A stretch of 64,000 nucleotides of DNA. It comes from Mycobacterium palustre (GTDB lineage Bacteria > Actinomycetota > Actinomycetes > Mycobacteriales > Mycobacteriaceae). Position numbers and translations under genes: made by a program. The stretch is from the NCBI RefSeq assembly GCF_002101785.1, contig NZ_LQPJ01000070.1:1-64000 (forward strand). Direction: 5' to 3'. Position 1 is the stretch's first letter. Each line of letters begins with the position of its first letter. The notes below the pieces were generated by a model, which did not search any database, had not been told where the DNA came from, and worked only from the letters and a program-made list of their open reading frames with translations. Positions 17,867 through 29,031 of the stretch are shown in pieces.

Positions 17867-18961
17867 CTAGCCCGATGGCCGAAAGACCTTGCCGCGCAGG
17901 ATCACAAGATCTGGCCGGTTCAGAACCGCGGGACCCGACCGTGGGTCCCGCGAGTAGCACAACAGGTCGGCCGAGGCCCCGTATTCCAGGCAGGGGCGGC
18001 CCAGCCAGCGGCGGGCGTCCCAGCACCCCGCCCCCAGGGCCTCGGTCGGGCTCATCCCGATGCCCTTGAGGGCCTCGATTTCGTCGGCGATGCGCCCGTG
18101 GGCCACCAGGCTGCCGGCGTCGCTGCCGGCGTACAGTCGCACCCCGGCCTCGCGCGCGGCGGCGATCCGTGCCGGGGCTCGGGCGTACAGGTCGCGCATG
18201 TGGGCCGCGTAGGTCGGGTACCGCGCCGCGGCGTCGGCGATGCCGGGGAAGTTCTCGGTGATGTTGACCAGCGTCGGAACCAGCGCGGTGTGGTGCTCGA
18301 CCATCAGGGCGATGGTGTCGTCGGTGAGCCCGGTGCCGTGTTCGATGCAGTCGATGCCCGCCTTGATCAGGCCGGGCAGCGCGTCCTCGCTGAAGACGTG
18401 TGCGGTGACGCGGGCGCCGTGAAAGTGCGCGGCGTCGATGGCCGCCTTGAGGACCTCGTCGGACCACAGCGGCGCCAGATCGCCGACGCTGCGGTCGATC
18501 CAGTCGCCGACCAGCTTGACCCAGCCGTCGCCGCGCCGCGCCTCCTCGGCGACGGCGGCCGGCAGCTGCGATTCGTCTTCGAGCTCGCGGGACATGCCCG
18601 GCCCGTATCGCTTGGGCCGGGCCAGGTGCTTTCCGGCGCGGATGATGCGCGGCAGGTCGTCGTGGTCGTCGAGGCTGCGGGTGTCCGTGGGTGAGCCGCA
18701 GTCCCGCAGCAGCAGCGCGCCGACGTCACGCTCGGTCTCGGCCTGCGCGACCGCGTCCTTGAGCGGGATCTCGCCCCGGTCGCCGAGCCCGACATGGCAG
18801 TGCGCGTCGACCAGCCCGGGCAGGATCCAGCCCGGCGAACCGGACGAGCCGAAGACGGTGTCGGCCCCCGCCACGGGTTCGGCGCTGATGCGGCCGTCGA
18901 CGATCCACAGCTGGGTCTCGGCCTCGTCGGGCAGCCCGAGGCCTCGCACGTGCAGGCGCAC
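17867..18961 (-). CDS. Amidohydrolase (Rv2915c family)
   Basis: The 364-residue imidazolonepropionase-like amidohydrolase has the metal motif VDAHCHVGLGD. Further ligands lie in ARVTAHVFSED and CIEHGTGL, with YAGSDAGS near the end. The substrate is unknown; related enzymes act on dipeptides or cyclic amides. It begins at the ATG at 18961, six bases after the ffh stop, so it is probably the distal gene of an ffh operon. Confidence 0.88.
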   Translation of the reverse strand: MRLHVRGLGLPDEAETQLWIVDGRISAEPVAGADTVFGSSGSPGWILPGLVDAHCHVGLGDRGEIPLKDAVAQAETERDVGALLLRDCGSPTDTRSLDDHDDLPRIIRAGKHLARPKRYGPGMSRELEDESQLPAAVAEEARRGDGWVKLVGDWIDRSVGDLAPLWSDEVLKAAIDAAHFHGARVTAHVFSEDALPGLIKAGIDCIEHGTGLTDDTIALMVEHHTALVPTLVNITENFPGIADAAARYPTYAAHMRDLYARAPARIAAAREAGVRLYAGSDAGSLVAHGRIADEIEALKGIGMSPTEALGAGCWDARRWLGRPCLEYGASADLLCYSRDPRSGPAVLNRPDLVILRGKVFRPSG

Positions 18962-18967
18962 CGCGCG

Positions 18968-20533
18968 CTACTTCTTGCCAGGGAACTTGAGCTTGGACAG
19001 GTCGAAGTCGGCCAGCCCGGGGGGCAGCTCGTTGAGGCCCTCGGGCATCTGCGAGAGGTCGGGGAACCCGGCGGGCATGCCGGGCATCCCCGCGCCGAGC
19101 GGGTTGCGCACCTTCGGCGGCGTCGGGCCGCGCGCCCCCTTCTTGCCCTTCTTGCCCTTGCCCGACTTGGCCTTGCGCGAGGAGGTCTTGCGGCCCATGC
19201 CGGGGAACCCCATGCCGCCCATCACCGACGACATCATCTTGCGGGCTTCGAAGAAGCGGTCGACCAGCTGGTTGACCTCCGACACCGTCACCCCCGAACC
19301 GTTGGCGATGCGCAGCCGGCGCGAGGCGTTGATGATCTTCGGGTCGGCCCGCTCCTCGGGCGTCATGCCTCGGATGATGGCCTGCAGCCGGTCGAGTTGC
19401 TTGTCGTCGACCTGGGCCAGCGCCTCCTTCATCTGGCCCGCGCCGGGCAGCATGCCCAGCAGGTTTCCGATCGGGCCCATCTTGCGGATGGCCAGCATCT
19501 GCTCGAGGAAGTCCTCCAGCGTCAGCTCGCCGGTGCCGATCTTGGCCGCGGCCTCCTCGGCGCGCTGGGCGTCGAAGACCTGCTCGGCCTGTTCGATCAG
19601 GGTGAGCACGTCGCCCATGCCCAGGATGCGGCTGGCCATCCGGTCCGGGTGGAAGACGTCGAAGTCCTCGAGCTTCTCGCCGCTGGACGCGAAAAGGATC
19701 GGCACCCCGGTGACCTCGCGGACCGAGAGCGCGGCGCCACCGCGGGCGTCCCCGTCGAGCTTGGTCAGCACCACCCCGGTGAAGCCGACGCCCTCGCGGA
19801 ACGCCTCGGCGGTGGTGACGGCGTCCTGGCCGATCATCGCGTCGAGGACGAACAGGACCTCGTCGGGGTCGACGGCGTCGCGGATGGCCGCCGCCTGGTC
19901 CATCAGCTCGTCGTCGATGCCCAGCCGGCCGGCGGTGTCGACGATGACGACGTCGAAGTGCTTGGTGCGCGCCTCGGCAAGCCCCGCCGCGGCGACGGCG
20001 ACCGGGTCGGGCGGCCCGGCGTCGGCGCCCGGCGCCCCGGCGCCCGGATGCGGCGCGAACACCGGTACGCCCGCGCGCTCACCGACGACCTGGAGCTGGT
20101 TGACGGCGGCGGGGCGCTGCAGGTCGCAGGCCACCAGCAGCGGGGTGTGTCCCTGGCCGCGCAGCCACGCCGCCAGCTTGCCCGCCAGCGTGGTCTTTCC
20201 GGAACCCTGCAGGCCGGCGAGCATCACGACCGTCGGCGGGGTCTTCGCGAACGCGAGCTGGCGGGTCTCGCCGCCCAGGATGCCGATGAGCTCTTCGTTG
20301 ACGATCTTGACGACCTGTTGCGCCGGGTTCAGCGCGCCCGAGACCTCGGCGCCCCTGGCGCGGTCCTTGATGCGGCCGACGAACGCGCGCACGACGGGGA
20401 GCGAAACGTCGGCTTCCAGCAGCGCCAGCCGGATCTGGCGGGTGGTGGCCTCGATATCGGCGTCGGTCAGTCGACCCTTGCCGCGCAGTCCCTGTAGGGC
20501 ACCGGTCAACCGGTCAGACAGCGATTCAAACAC
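18968..20533 (-). CDS. ffh: Signal recognition particle protein Ffh
   Basis: The 521-residue SRP GTPase binds 4.5S RNA and signal sequences, and pairs with FtsY (27687-28985). The N domain is at 1-85. The G domain has G1 GLQGSGKTT at about 107-115 and DTAGRL. The Met-rich M domain contains MLGMLPGAGQM-type stretches and the RNA-binding IINASRRLRIANGSG. The Gly/Met/Lys-rich tail of about 80 residues is usual for actinobacteria. Confidence 0.97.
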   Translation of the reverse strand: MFESLSDRLTGALQGLRGKGRLTDADIEATTRQIRLALLEADVSLPVVRAFVGRIKDRARGAEVSGALNPAQQVVKIVNEELIGILGGETRQLAFAKTPPTVVMLAGLQGSGKTTLAGKLAAWLRGQGHTPLLVACDLQRPAAVNQLQVVGERAGVPVFAPHPGAGAPGADAGPPDPVAVAAAGLAEARTKHFDVVIVDTAGRLGIDDELMDQAAAIRDAVDPDEVLFVLDAMIGQDAVTTAEAFREGVGFTGVVLTKLDGDARGGAALSVREVTGVPILFASSGEKLEDFDVFHPDRMASRILGMGDVLTLIEQAEQVFDAQRAEEAAAKIGTGELTLEDFLEQMLAIRKMGPIGNLLGMLPGAGQMKEALAQVDDKQLDRLQAIIRGMTPEERADPKIINASRRLRIANGSGVTVSEVNQLVDRFFEARKMMSSVMGGMGFPGMGRKTSSRKAKSGKGKKGKKGARGPTPPKVRNPLGAGMPGMPAGFPDLSQMPEGLNELPPGLADFDLSKLKFPGKK

Positions 20534-20627
20534 CCGACCAGCCTAGTGGTGAGTGCGAGCCCCGCGCCGCGGGGCGCGGCTCGGCTAGGGCCTTGACGGC
20601 CGGCGGCCGGCAAACCAAAGTCGGCTC

Positions 20628-21422
20628 ATGCTCGAGGTGATCGAGAAGGGGTCGGGCGGCGACGCGCATCCGGTGCCGCTGCTGTTCGTCCACGGCGGTT
20701 GGCATGCCGCGTGGTGCTGGGAGAACTTCCTCGACTATTTCGCCGACGCCGGCTATCGCGCCGTGGCCATGAGCATGCGCGGGCACGGCACCAGCCCCAC
20801 GGACAAACCCCTGCAGAAGGTGTCGGTCGCCGACTACATCGACGACGTCCGTTCGGTGGCCGACGATCTGGGCGGTGGCCCCGTGCTGATCGGGCACTCC
20901 CTGGGCGGCTACGTGATACAGCGCTACCTCGAGGACCACGCCGCCCCCGCCGCGGTGCTGGTGGGCTCGCTGCCGCCGTCCGGCGTGCTGGGCACGGCGC
21001 TGCGGGTCTGGCGGCGCCGCCCACAGATGATGGTCAAGTCGTTCAACGACCCCACCCTGGTCAGGTTCCTGAGCTCTGCGACGCTCGCCCGCAGATACCT
21101 GTTCTGCGCCGACACGCCCGCGGCCATCGTCGAACAGTGCTGGCGCCGCGCCGGGCCCGAAAGCATCCGCGCCGCGATGACCGACCCGATGCGGCGCCGG
21201 GTCGACACCCGGCGGGTCACGACCCCCATCCTGGTGCTCGGCGCCGTGCACGACGGCTTCGTCAGCCGGGGCGCCGTGCGCGCCACGGCGCGGGCGTACG
21301 GGACGCGGCCGGAATTCTTTGCGATGGGACACAACATGATGCTCGAGCCCGGCTGGCCTGACGTCGCCAAACGAATCCACGGCTGGCTGCAAACCCGGGA
21401 CCTGGCGGCCCCGGCCCGATAA
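20628..21422 (+). CDS. Alpha/beta hydrolase
   Basis: The 264-residue alpha/beta hydrolase fold protein has oxyanion-loop HGGWHAAWCW, a nucleophile elbow GHSLGG with catalytic Ser, and a probable catalytic His in MGHNMML near the C-terminus. No signal peptide is seen. Substrate unknown; esterase, lactonase or haloperoxidase-like activity is possible. It is divergent from ffh with about 95 bp between them. I do not recall this gene between ffh and the helicase in M. tuberculosis, so it looks like a lineage-specific insertion or a loss elsewhere. Confidence 0.85.
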   Translation: MLEVIEKGSGGDAHPVPLLFVHGGWHAAWCWENFLDYFADAGYRAVAMSMRGHGTSPTDKPLQKVSVADYIDDVRSVADDLGGGPVLIGHSLGGYVIQRYLEDHAAPAAVLVGSLPPSGVLGTALRVWRRRPQMMVKSFNDPTLVRFLSSATLARRYLFCADTPAAIVEQCWRRAGPESIRAAMTDPMRRRVDTRRVTTPILVLGAVHDGFVSRGAVRATARAYGTRPEFFAMGHNMMLEPGWPDVAKRIHGWLQTRDLAAPAR

Positions 21423-21544
21423 CCGCCCCCGCGTCGCTGCTGCGGCGAAAACCGTTGGCATGCTACATTTCACACCCGCGTTCGGCCGCCGGCCATGTCG
21501 CGGAACACCAACACCTTTGCGCGCTACGGGGGGAGCCCAAGTCG

Positions 21545-23266
21545 ATGCAGTCGGGCAGCGACGCGGGCCTGGCGTTGCGCGGGTGGCAGCGCCGCGCGCT
21601 GGTGCGCTACCTCGCCGCCCAGCCGCGCGACTTCCTCGCGGTGGCCACCCCGGGCTCGGGCAAGACGACGTTTGCGCTGCGGGTGGCGGCCGAGCTGCTC
21701 GGCCAGCGGGCCGTCGAGCAGATCACCGTCGTGGTGCCCACCGAACACCTCAAGGTGCAGTGGGCGCTGGCAGCGCAGCGGCACGGCCTGGCCCTGGACC
21801 CGCGATTTTCCAACACCAGCCCCCAGACCTCGCCGGAGTACCACGGCGTGATGGTCACCTACGCCCAGGTCGCCGCGCATCCGACGCTGCACCGGGTGCG
21901 CACCGAGCAGCGCAAGACACTGGTCGTCTTCGACGAGATCCACCACGGAGGCGACGCCAAGACCTGGGGCGAGGCCATCCGCGAGGCCTTCGGCGACGCC
22001 ACCCGCCGACTCGCCCTGACCGGCACACCGTTTCGCAGCGACGACAGCCCGATCCCGTTCGTCACATATGAGGCCGGGGCCGACGGGGTGCTGCGGTCGC
22101 GGGCCGATCACGTCTACGGCTATGCCGAGGCGCTCGCCGACGGCGTAGTGCGGCCCGTGGTGTTCCTCGCCTACTCCGGGGAGGCGCGCTGGCGCGACAG
22201 CGCCGGCGAAGAGCACGCCGCGCGGTTGGGCGAGCCGCTGTCGGCCGAGCAGACCGCGCGGGCGTGGCGCACGGCGCTCGACCCCGCCGGCGAGTGGATG
22301 CCCGCGGTGATCGCGGCCGCCGACGAGCGGCTGCGCCAGAAGCGGGTCGATGTGCCCGACGCCGGCGGCATGATCATCGCGTCCGACCGGGCGGCGGCGC
22401 GCGCCTACGCCGCCCTGCTGAAGCGGCTGACCGGCGAGGAACCGACGGTCGTGCTGTCCGACGACCCGGGATCGTCGGCACGCATCACCGAGTTCGCCGA
22501 GAGCACCAGCCGATGGCTGGTCGCGGTGCGCATGGTCTCCGAGGGCGTCGACGTGCCGAGGCTGTCGGTCGGGATCTACGCCACCAGCGCCTCCACGCCG
22601 CTGTTCTTCGCCCAGGCCATCGGCCGGTTCGTGCGGTCGCGGCGGCCCGGGGAAACCGCGAGCGTCTTCCTTCCCTCGGTGCCCAGCCTGCTGCAGCTGG
22701 CCAGCGAGCTGGAGGCCCAGCGCAACCACGTGCTCGGCCAGCCGCACCGCGAGGCCGTGGATCCCCTCGACGGCGACCCGGCCGTCCGGACGCAGACCGA
22801 GAAGACCGACACCGACAAGGCATTCACCGCGCTGGGGGCCGACGCCGAACTGGACCAGGTCATCTTCGACGGGTCCTCGTTCGGCACCGCGACCCCGGCC
22901 GGAAGCGACGAGGAGGCCGACTACCTCGGCCTGCCCGGCTTGCTCGACGCCGAGCAGATGCGCGCCCTGCTGCACCGGCGCCAGGACGAGCAGCTCCGCA
23001 AGCGGGCCGCCTCCGGCCCCGCGGCGCCACCGACGGCGGTGCCGTCCATGCACGGCCAGCTGCGCGAGCTGCGCCGCGAGCTGAACACCCTGGTGTCGGC
23101 CACCCACCACCGCACCGGCAAACCGCACGGCTGGATCCACAGTGAACTTCGGCGGCGCTGCGGCGGCCCGCCGATCGCCGCGGCGACCCGCGAGCAGATC
23201 CAGGCCCGCATCGAGGCGCTGCGGCAGCTGAATTCCGAGCAGACGGCGTGGACCTACTTGAGGTAA
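21545..23266 (+). CDS. DEAD/DEAH-type (superfamily II) helicase, Rv2917 family
   Basis: The 573-residue helicase-like ATPase has Walker A ATPGSGKTT at about 34-42 and Walker B VVFDEIHHGGD. Motif III-like ALTGTPFRSD follows, and a second RecA domain carries VRMVSEGVDVPRLSV and QAIGRFVRSR. The C-terminal 150 residues are a lineage-specific region with charged helices. The start at 21545 was chosen for the GGGGGAG about eight bases upstream. The open frame extends to 21455 without support. Its role in DNA or RNA metabolism is unknown. It is convergent with glnD, nine bases between stops. Confidence 0.88.
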   Translation: MQSGSDAGLALRGWQRRALVRYLAAQPRDFLAVATPGSGKTTFALRVAAELLGQRAVEQITVVVPTEHLKVQWALAAQRHGLALDPRFSNTSPQTSPEYHGVMVTYAQVAAHPTLHRVRTEQRKTLVVFDEIHHGGDAKTWGEAIREAFGDATRRLALTGTPFRSDDSPIPFVTYEAGADGVLRSRADHVYGYAEALADGVVRPVVFLAYSGEARWRDSAGEEHAARLGEPLSAEQTARAWRTALDPAGEWMPAVIAAADERLRQKRVDVPDAGGMIIASDRAAARAYAALLKRLTGEEPTVVLSDDPGSSARITEFAESTSRWLVAVRMVSEGVDVPRLSVGIYATSASTPLFFAQAIGRFVRSRRPGETASVFLPSVPSLLQLASELEAQRNHVLGQPHREAVDPLDGDPAVRTQTEKTDTDKAFTALGADAELDQVIFDGSSFGTATPAGSDEEADYLGLPGLLDAEQMRALLHRRQDEQLRKRAASGPAAPPTAVPSMHGQLRELRRELNTLVSATHHRTGKPHGWIHSELRRRCGGPPIAAATREQIQARIEALRQLNSEQTAWTYLR

Positions 23267-23275
23267 GCGGCCCGC

Positions 23276-25726
23276 CTAACCGAACGTCACCTCGCCCGGC
23301 TCGCCCAGCACGGCCAGCAGCTGCTTTTCCACCGCGGCCTGCGCGTCGAGCTCTTCGGGGGCCTCGGAGGGCAGCTCCACACAGAACACGTCGGCCGCCG
23401 TCGAGCCGAACGTGTGCACCTTGGCCCACCCGATGTCGGCCCCGGCGCGCTCGAGGGCCCGGGTCAGCAGCGCTAGCAGGCCGGGCCGGTCCGTGGCGCG
23501 GACCTCGAGGATCAGCCGGCCGTCGCCGGCGGTGTCGAGCCACACCACGTGGGGCGGGGCGGTCGAGCGGGTCACCGGTACCCCGGCCTGCACCTCGCCC
23601 GCGCGAGAACTGGCGGCCTCGTCGGAACGCTGTTTTACCATGGCCAGGACGTCGATGTCGCCGGCCAGCGCGCCGACGAACTGCTGGCGCAGCAGCTCGG
23701 CCGCGGCCGGGGAGCCGAAGTGCGGTGACACCACAAACTCGGTGATCGCGACGCCTCCGTGGCTGTTGACCGTGGCCGAATGCACCCGCAGCGAGTTGAG
23801 CGCCAGCACGGCGGCCGCCTTCGACACCAACCCGCGCTGGTCCGGGGCGATCATCACCACGCGATAGGTCCGCGCGCTGTCGCCCGGCGCGACGTCCACA
23901 TGCACGCCACGGTCGGCGGCCAGCGAAAGGTAATGCGGGGCAGTCGGGTCCGCATGCGGCAGCGGCTCGCCGGCCATCACCATCCGACAGCGCCGCACCA
24001 GGTCGTCGATCAGCAACGCCTTCCATTCGCTCCACACGCCTGGACCGGTGGCCTTCGAGTCCGCCTCGGTCAGCGCGTGCAGCACCTCGAGCACCAACGG
24101 GTCGCCGCCGAGGGCTTCGGAGACGCCCTCGATGGTTTTCGGGTCCTTCAGGTCGCTGCGGGTGGCGACGATGGGCAGCAGCAGGTGGTGGCGGACCAAC
24201 GTGGCCAGCAGCTCGACGTCTTCGGGCGCGACGCCGAGCCGGGGACCGATTTCGTGGGTCATCGCCGCCCCGAGTTCGCTGTGGTCGACGCCGCGGCCCT
24301 TGCCGATGTCGTGCAGCAGCGCCCCGAGCGCGAGCAGGTCGGGCCGCGCCACGCGGGTGGCCAGCGGCGCCGCGTTGACGGCGGTTTCGACGACGTGGCG
24401 GTCCACCGTCCATTTGTGCGCGACGTCGCGGGGGGGAAGGTCGCGGATCGCGTCCCATTCCGGCAGCAGCCGACCCCACAGCCCGGTGCGGTCGAGCGCC
24501 TCGATGGTCGCGACCATGGTCGGTCCGGAGGACAGCACGACGAGCAGGTCGTCCAGCGCCTCGCTGGGCCAGGGGCTCGGCATGTCGGGCGCGGCGGCGG
24601 CCAACCGGGCCAGCGTCCCGGCGGCGATCGGCAAGCCGGTGTCGGCCGACGCCGCGGCCACCCGCAGCACCAAGCCGACGTCGGTCTCCGGCGCCGCGTC
24701 GCGGGCCAGCACGATCTCCCCGGCGTATTCGACGACGCCCTCGTCGAGCGGTCGCCGCTTCGGGCGACGCACCAAGGCCGAGACGCCCCGCCGCGGCAGC
24801 GCGTTCTGGGCGGTCCGCAGGCCGGCCTCGGCGTGGTAGGCGATGGTGCGCCCGGCGCCGGACAGCTTGCGCGACAGGTCGAACCGGTCGCCGAAATGCA
24901 GGGCCGCGCTGATCTCGTCGGCGTACTGGGCCAGCAGCAAATCACGGCCGCGACCCGAGACGCGGTGCAGCTCGGTGCGCACGTCGAGCAGCGTCAGGTA
25001 GGCGTCGTCCAGCGAACCTCCCGGCGTTTCCGGGCGGGCCATGCCGTGGCGGTCGATGAGCTGGGCCACCCCCAGCGCGTCGAGCAGTTGCACGTCGCGC
25101 AGCCCGCCGCGGCCCGACTTCAGGTCGGGCTCGGCGCGTTGCGAGATCCGGCCGCAACGCTGCCAGCGGGCGTTGGTGATGTCGACGAGCTCGTCCATCC
25201 GCGAGCGAATCGCGCTGCGCCACTGCCTTCTTGCGCCGGCGATCAATTCGTCGGACAGCCGCGCATCCCCGGCGATGTGGCGGGCGTCCAACATGCCCAG
25301 CGCCGCGATCAGGTCCGCGTTGGCGACGCCGAGCGCCCCGGCGACCGTTCGCACGCTGTGGTCGAGCCGAACGTTGGCGTCCCACAACGGATACCAGAGT
25401 TTGTCGGCGACCCGTTGTAACTCGCTGTCGGATTTGTTGGCGTGCAACAGCATCAGGTCGAGGTCGGAATAGGGCAATAGTTCGTGGCGCCCCAAGCCGC
25501 CGATGCCGACGATGGAAAGGCCACTGCTGTCGGTGATTCCGATCTCGGTGGCCTTGGCCGCCAACCATGACAGGTGCAAATCCAGCCACGCGTGCCGCAG
25601 TTCGGCCGCGTGCAGCCGGGCACCCTCGGACAGCAGATCGCGCCGGGCGGCAGCCAAATCGATTGCCGCGCCGGCGCTTTCGGTTCCCGCTTGGTCCCCG
25701 GACGGGTCGGGAGAGTTGGGATTCAT
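23276..25726 (-). CDS. glnD: [Protein-PII] uridylyl/adenylyltransferase GlnD
   Basis: The 816-residue bifunctional nitrogen sensor modifies and demodifies the PII protein GlnB. In order it has a nucleotidyltransferase domain ([19 protein letters not shown]), an HD domain ([18 protein letters not shown]) and two C-terminal ACT domains ([15 protein letters not shown] and [15 protein letters not shown]). Actinobacterial GlnD adenylylates rather than uridylylates. It is the last gene of amt-glnB-glnD, 45 bp after glnB. Confidence 0.95.
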   Translation of the reverse strand: MNPNSPDPSGDQAGTESAGAAIDLAAARRDLLSEGARLHAAELRHAWLDLHLSWLAAKATEIGITDSSGLSIVGIGGLGRHELLPYSDLDLMLLHANKSDSELQRVADKLWYPLWDANVRLDHSVRTVAGALGVANADLIAALGMLDARHIAGDARLSDELIAGARRQWRSAIRSRMDELVDITNARWQRCGRISQRAEPDLKSGRGGLRDVQLLDALGVAQLIDRHGMARPETPGGSLDDAYLTLLDVRTELHRVSGRGRDLLLAQYADEISAALHFGDRFDLSRKLSGAGRTIAYHAEAGLRTAQNALPRRGVSALVRRPKRRPLDEGVVEYAGEIVLARDAAPETDVGLVLRVAAASADTGLPIAAGTLARLAAAAPDMPSPWPSEALDDLLVVLSSGPTMVATIEALDRTGLWGRLLPEWDAIRDLPPRDVAHKWTVDRHVVETAVNAAPLATRVARPDLLALGALLHDIGKGRGVDHSELGAAMTHEIGPRLGVAPEDVELLATLVRHHLLLPIVATRSDLKDPKTIEGVSEALGGDPLVLEVLHALTEADSKATGPGVWSEWKALLIDDLVRRCRMVMAGEPLPHADPTAPHYLSLAADRGVHVDVAPGDSARTYRVVMIAPDQRGLVSKAAAVLALNSLRVHSATVNSHGGVAITEFVVSPHFGSPAAAELLRQQFVGALAGDIDVLAMVKQRSDEAASSRAGEVQAGVPVTRSTAPPHVVWLDTAGDGRLILEVRATDRPGLLALLTRALERAGADIGWAKVHTFGSTAADVFCVELPSEAPEELDAQAAVEKQLLAVLGEPGEVTFG

Positions 25727-25771
25727 CCCTCCCCGGCCCGCCGGGGTTCGATCAGCAATTTTCGGTCAGCG

Positions 25772-27546
<1,775 letters not shown>

Positions 27547-27622
27547 TCGCTTTCACCTCCGGTCGGCATCAGCAGGCCGGCAGGCAGGTGCCTGTGGCCT
27601 GCGAGAACCATGCGCAATGGTT

Positions 27623-27661
27623 GTTTCCGCAATGGGGCCGCCGTGTTTCGGCGTTATTAAC
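27623..27661 (-). promoter_or_regulatory. Candidate GlnR operator upstream of amt
   Basis: On the minus strand two GAAAC half sites start exactly 22 bp apart (complements of 27645-27649 and 27623-27627). A GTTAAT (complement of 27656-27661) lies 12 bp before the first. Actinobacterial GlnR boxes are direct repeats with a 22-bp period containing GAAAC-type halves. The element lies 75-115 bp upstream of the amt start. That GlnR controls amt is established for mycobacteria; this site is my inference. Confidence 0.55.
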
Positions 27662-27686
27662 GTCGCGCGCGCCCTATCAGGGGGGA

Positions 27687-28985
27687 TCAGCCGAGCAGCG
27701 CGTCGACGAAGGCGGCGGGTTCGAAGGGCGCCAAATCGTCGGGGCCCTCGCCGAGCCCGACCAGCTTGACCGGCACCCCGAGCTCCTGCTGGACGCGGAA
27801 AACGATGCCGCCCTTGGCCGTTCCGTCCAGCTTGGTCAGCACCGCGCCGGTGATGTCGACGACGTCGGCGAACACCCGGGCCTGCGCCAGCCCGTTCTGC
27901 CCGATCGTCGCGTCGAGCACCAGCAGCACCTCGTCGACCTCGGCGCGCCGGGTCACCACGCGCTTGACCTTGTCGAGCTCGTCCATCAGCCCGACCTTGG
28001 TGTGCAGCCGCCCTGCGGTGTCGATGACGACCACGTCGGCGCCGGAGGCGATGCCCTTGGCGACGGCGTCGAACGCCACCGACGCCGGGTCGGCGCCCTC
28101 GGGCCCCCGCACCACCTCCGCGCCCACCCGCGAGGCCCAGGTTTGCAGCTGATCGGCGGCCGCGGCCCGGAAGGTGTCGGCCGCGCCCAGCACGACGCGC
28201 CGCCCGTCGGCCACCAGCACCCGGGCCAGCTTGCCGACGGTGGTGGTCTTGCCGGTGCCGTTGACGCCGACGACCAGCAGCACAGAGGGGTGGTCGGGGT
28301 GCGGCAGCGCGCGGATCGAGCGGTCCATGCCCGGCTGCAGCTCGGTGATCAGCACGTCGCGCAGCACGGCCTTGGCGTCGGCCTCGGTGCGGACGTTGCC
28401 GCTGGCGAGCCTGCCGCGCAGCTGCCCGACCACCGACTCGGTGACCACCGGGCCCAGGTCGGCGACCAGCAGGGTGTCCTCGACGTCCTGCCAGGATTCC
28501 TCGTCCAGGTCGCCGCCGCCGATCAGGCCCAGCACGCTGCGCCCCAGCGCGTTTTGGGACTTGGCGAGCCGGCCTCGCAGGCGCTCCAGCCTGCCCTGCG
28601 TGGGGGCGATGGCCTCGATCTCGGCGGCCAACGGAGCCCCGGCGGCCACCGAGATCTCGGGGGCCTCGGGCGGCTTCGGCGGCGCGACCGTCTCGGGTTC
28701 GGGCAGCTCTACGTCGGAGATCGTGCGCCGCGGCGCGTCGCGGGGGACGGTCGCGTCGTCGCCTACCCCGGGCAGCCCGCTGGTGTCGATCCGCTCCGCC
28801 GTCGGGGTCCGGCTGAACGTGATGCCGGACGACGCGGTGTAGCCACCCGAGCGGTCGAGCGCGCCCGGCTCTGGCCGGGCCAGTCGGATCCGGCGCCGGC
28901 GGTACCGCACCAGGCCTGCGACCAGCGCGGCGATGACGACCAGAATGGCGACCACCGCGACGGCGATCCAAAGACCTTGGGACAC
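27687..28985 (-). CDS. ftsY: Signal recognition particle receptor FtsY
   Basis: The 432-residue SRP receptor starts with a membrane helix (residues 5-25, LWIAVAVVAILVVIAALVAG). An acidic/Pro-rich linker and the NG domain follow, with G1 GVNGTGKTT, the insert DTFRAAAADQL and DTAGRLHTK. The NG domain pairs with Ffh. The start at 28985 keeps the membrane helix intact. It is 46 bp downstream of smc, and smc-ftsY order is conserved in actinobacteria. Confidence 0.96.
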   Translation of the reverse strand: MSQGLWIAVAVVAILVVIAALVAGLVRYRRRRIRLARPEPGALDRSGGYTASSGITFSRTPTAERIDTSGLPGVGDDATVPRDAPRRTISDVELPEPETVAPPKPPEAPEISVAAGAPLAAEIEAIAPTQGRLERLRGRLAKSQNALGRSVLGLIGGGDLDEESWQDVEDTLLVADLGPVVTESVVGQLRGRLASGNVRTEADAKAVLRDVLITELQPGMDRSIRALPHPDHPSVLLVVGVNGTGKTTTVGKLARVLVADGRRVVLGAADTFRAAAADQLQTWASRVGAEVVRGPEGADPASVAFDAVAKGIASGADVVVIDTAGRLHTKVGLMDELDKVKRVVTRRAEVDEVLLVLDATIGQNGLAQARVFADVVDITGAVLTKLDGTAKGGIVFRVQQELGVPVKLVGLGEGPDDLAPFEPAAFVDALLG

Positions 28986-29031
28986 GCTGACATTCTCCCA
29001 AGCGGCCCGGCGCCGGCCCGACCGGGCCTGG

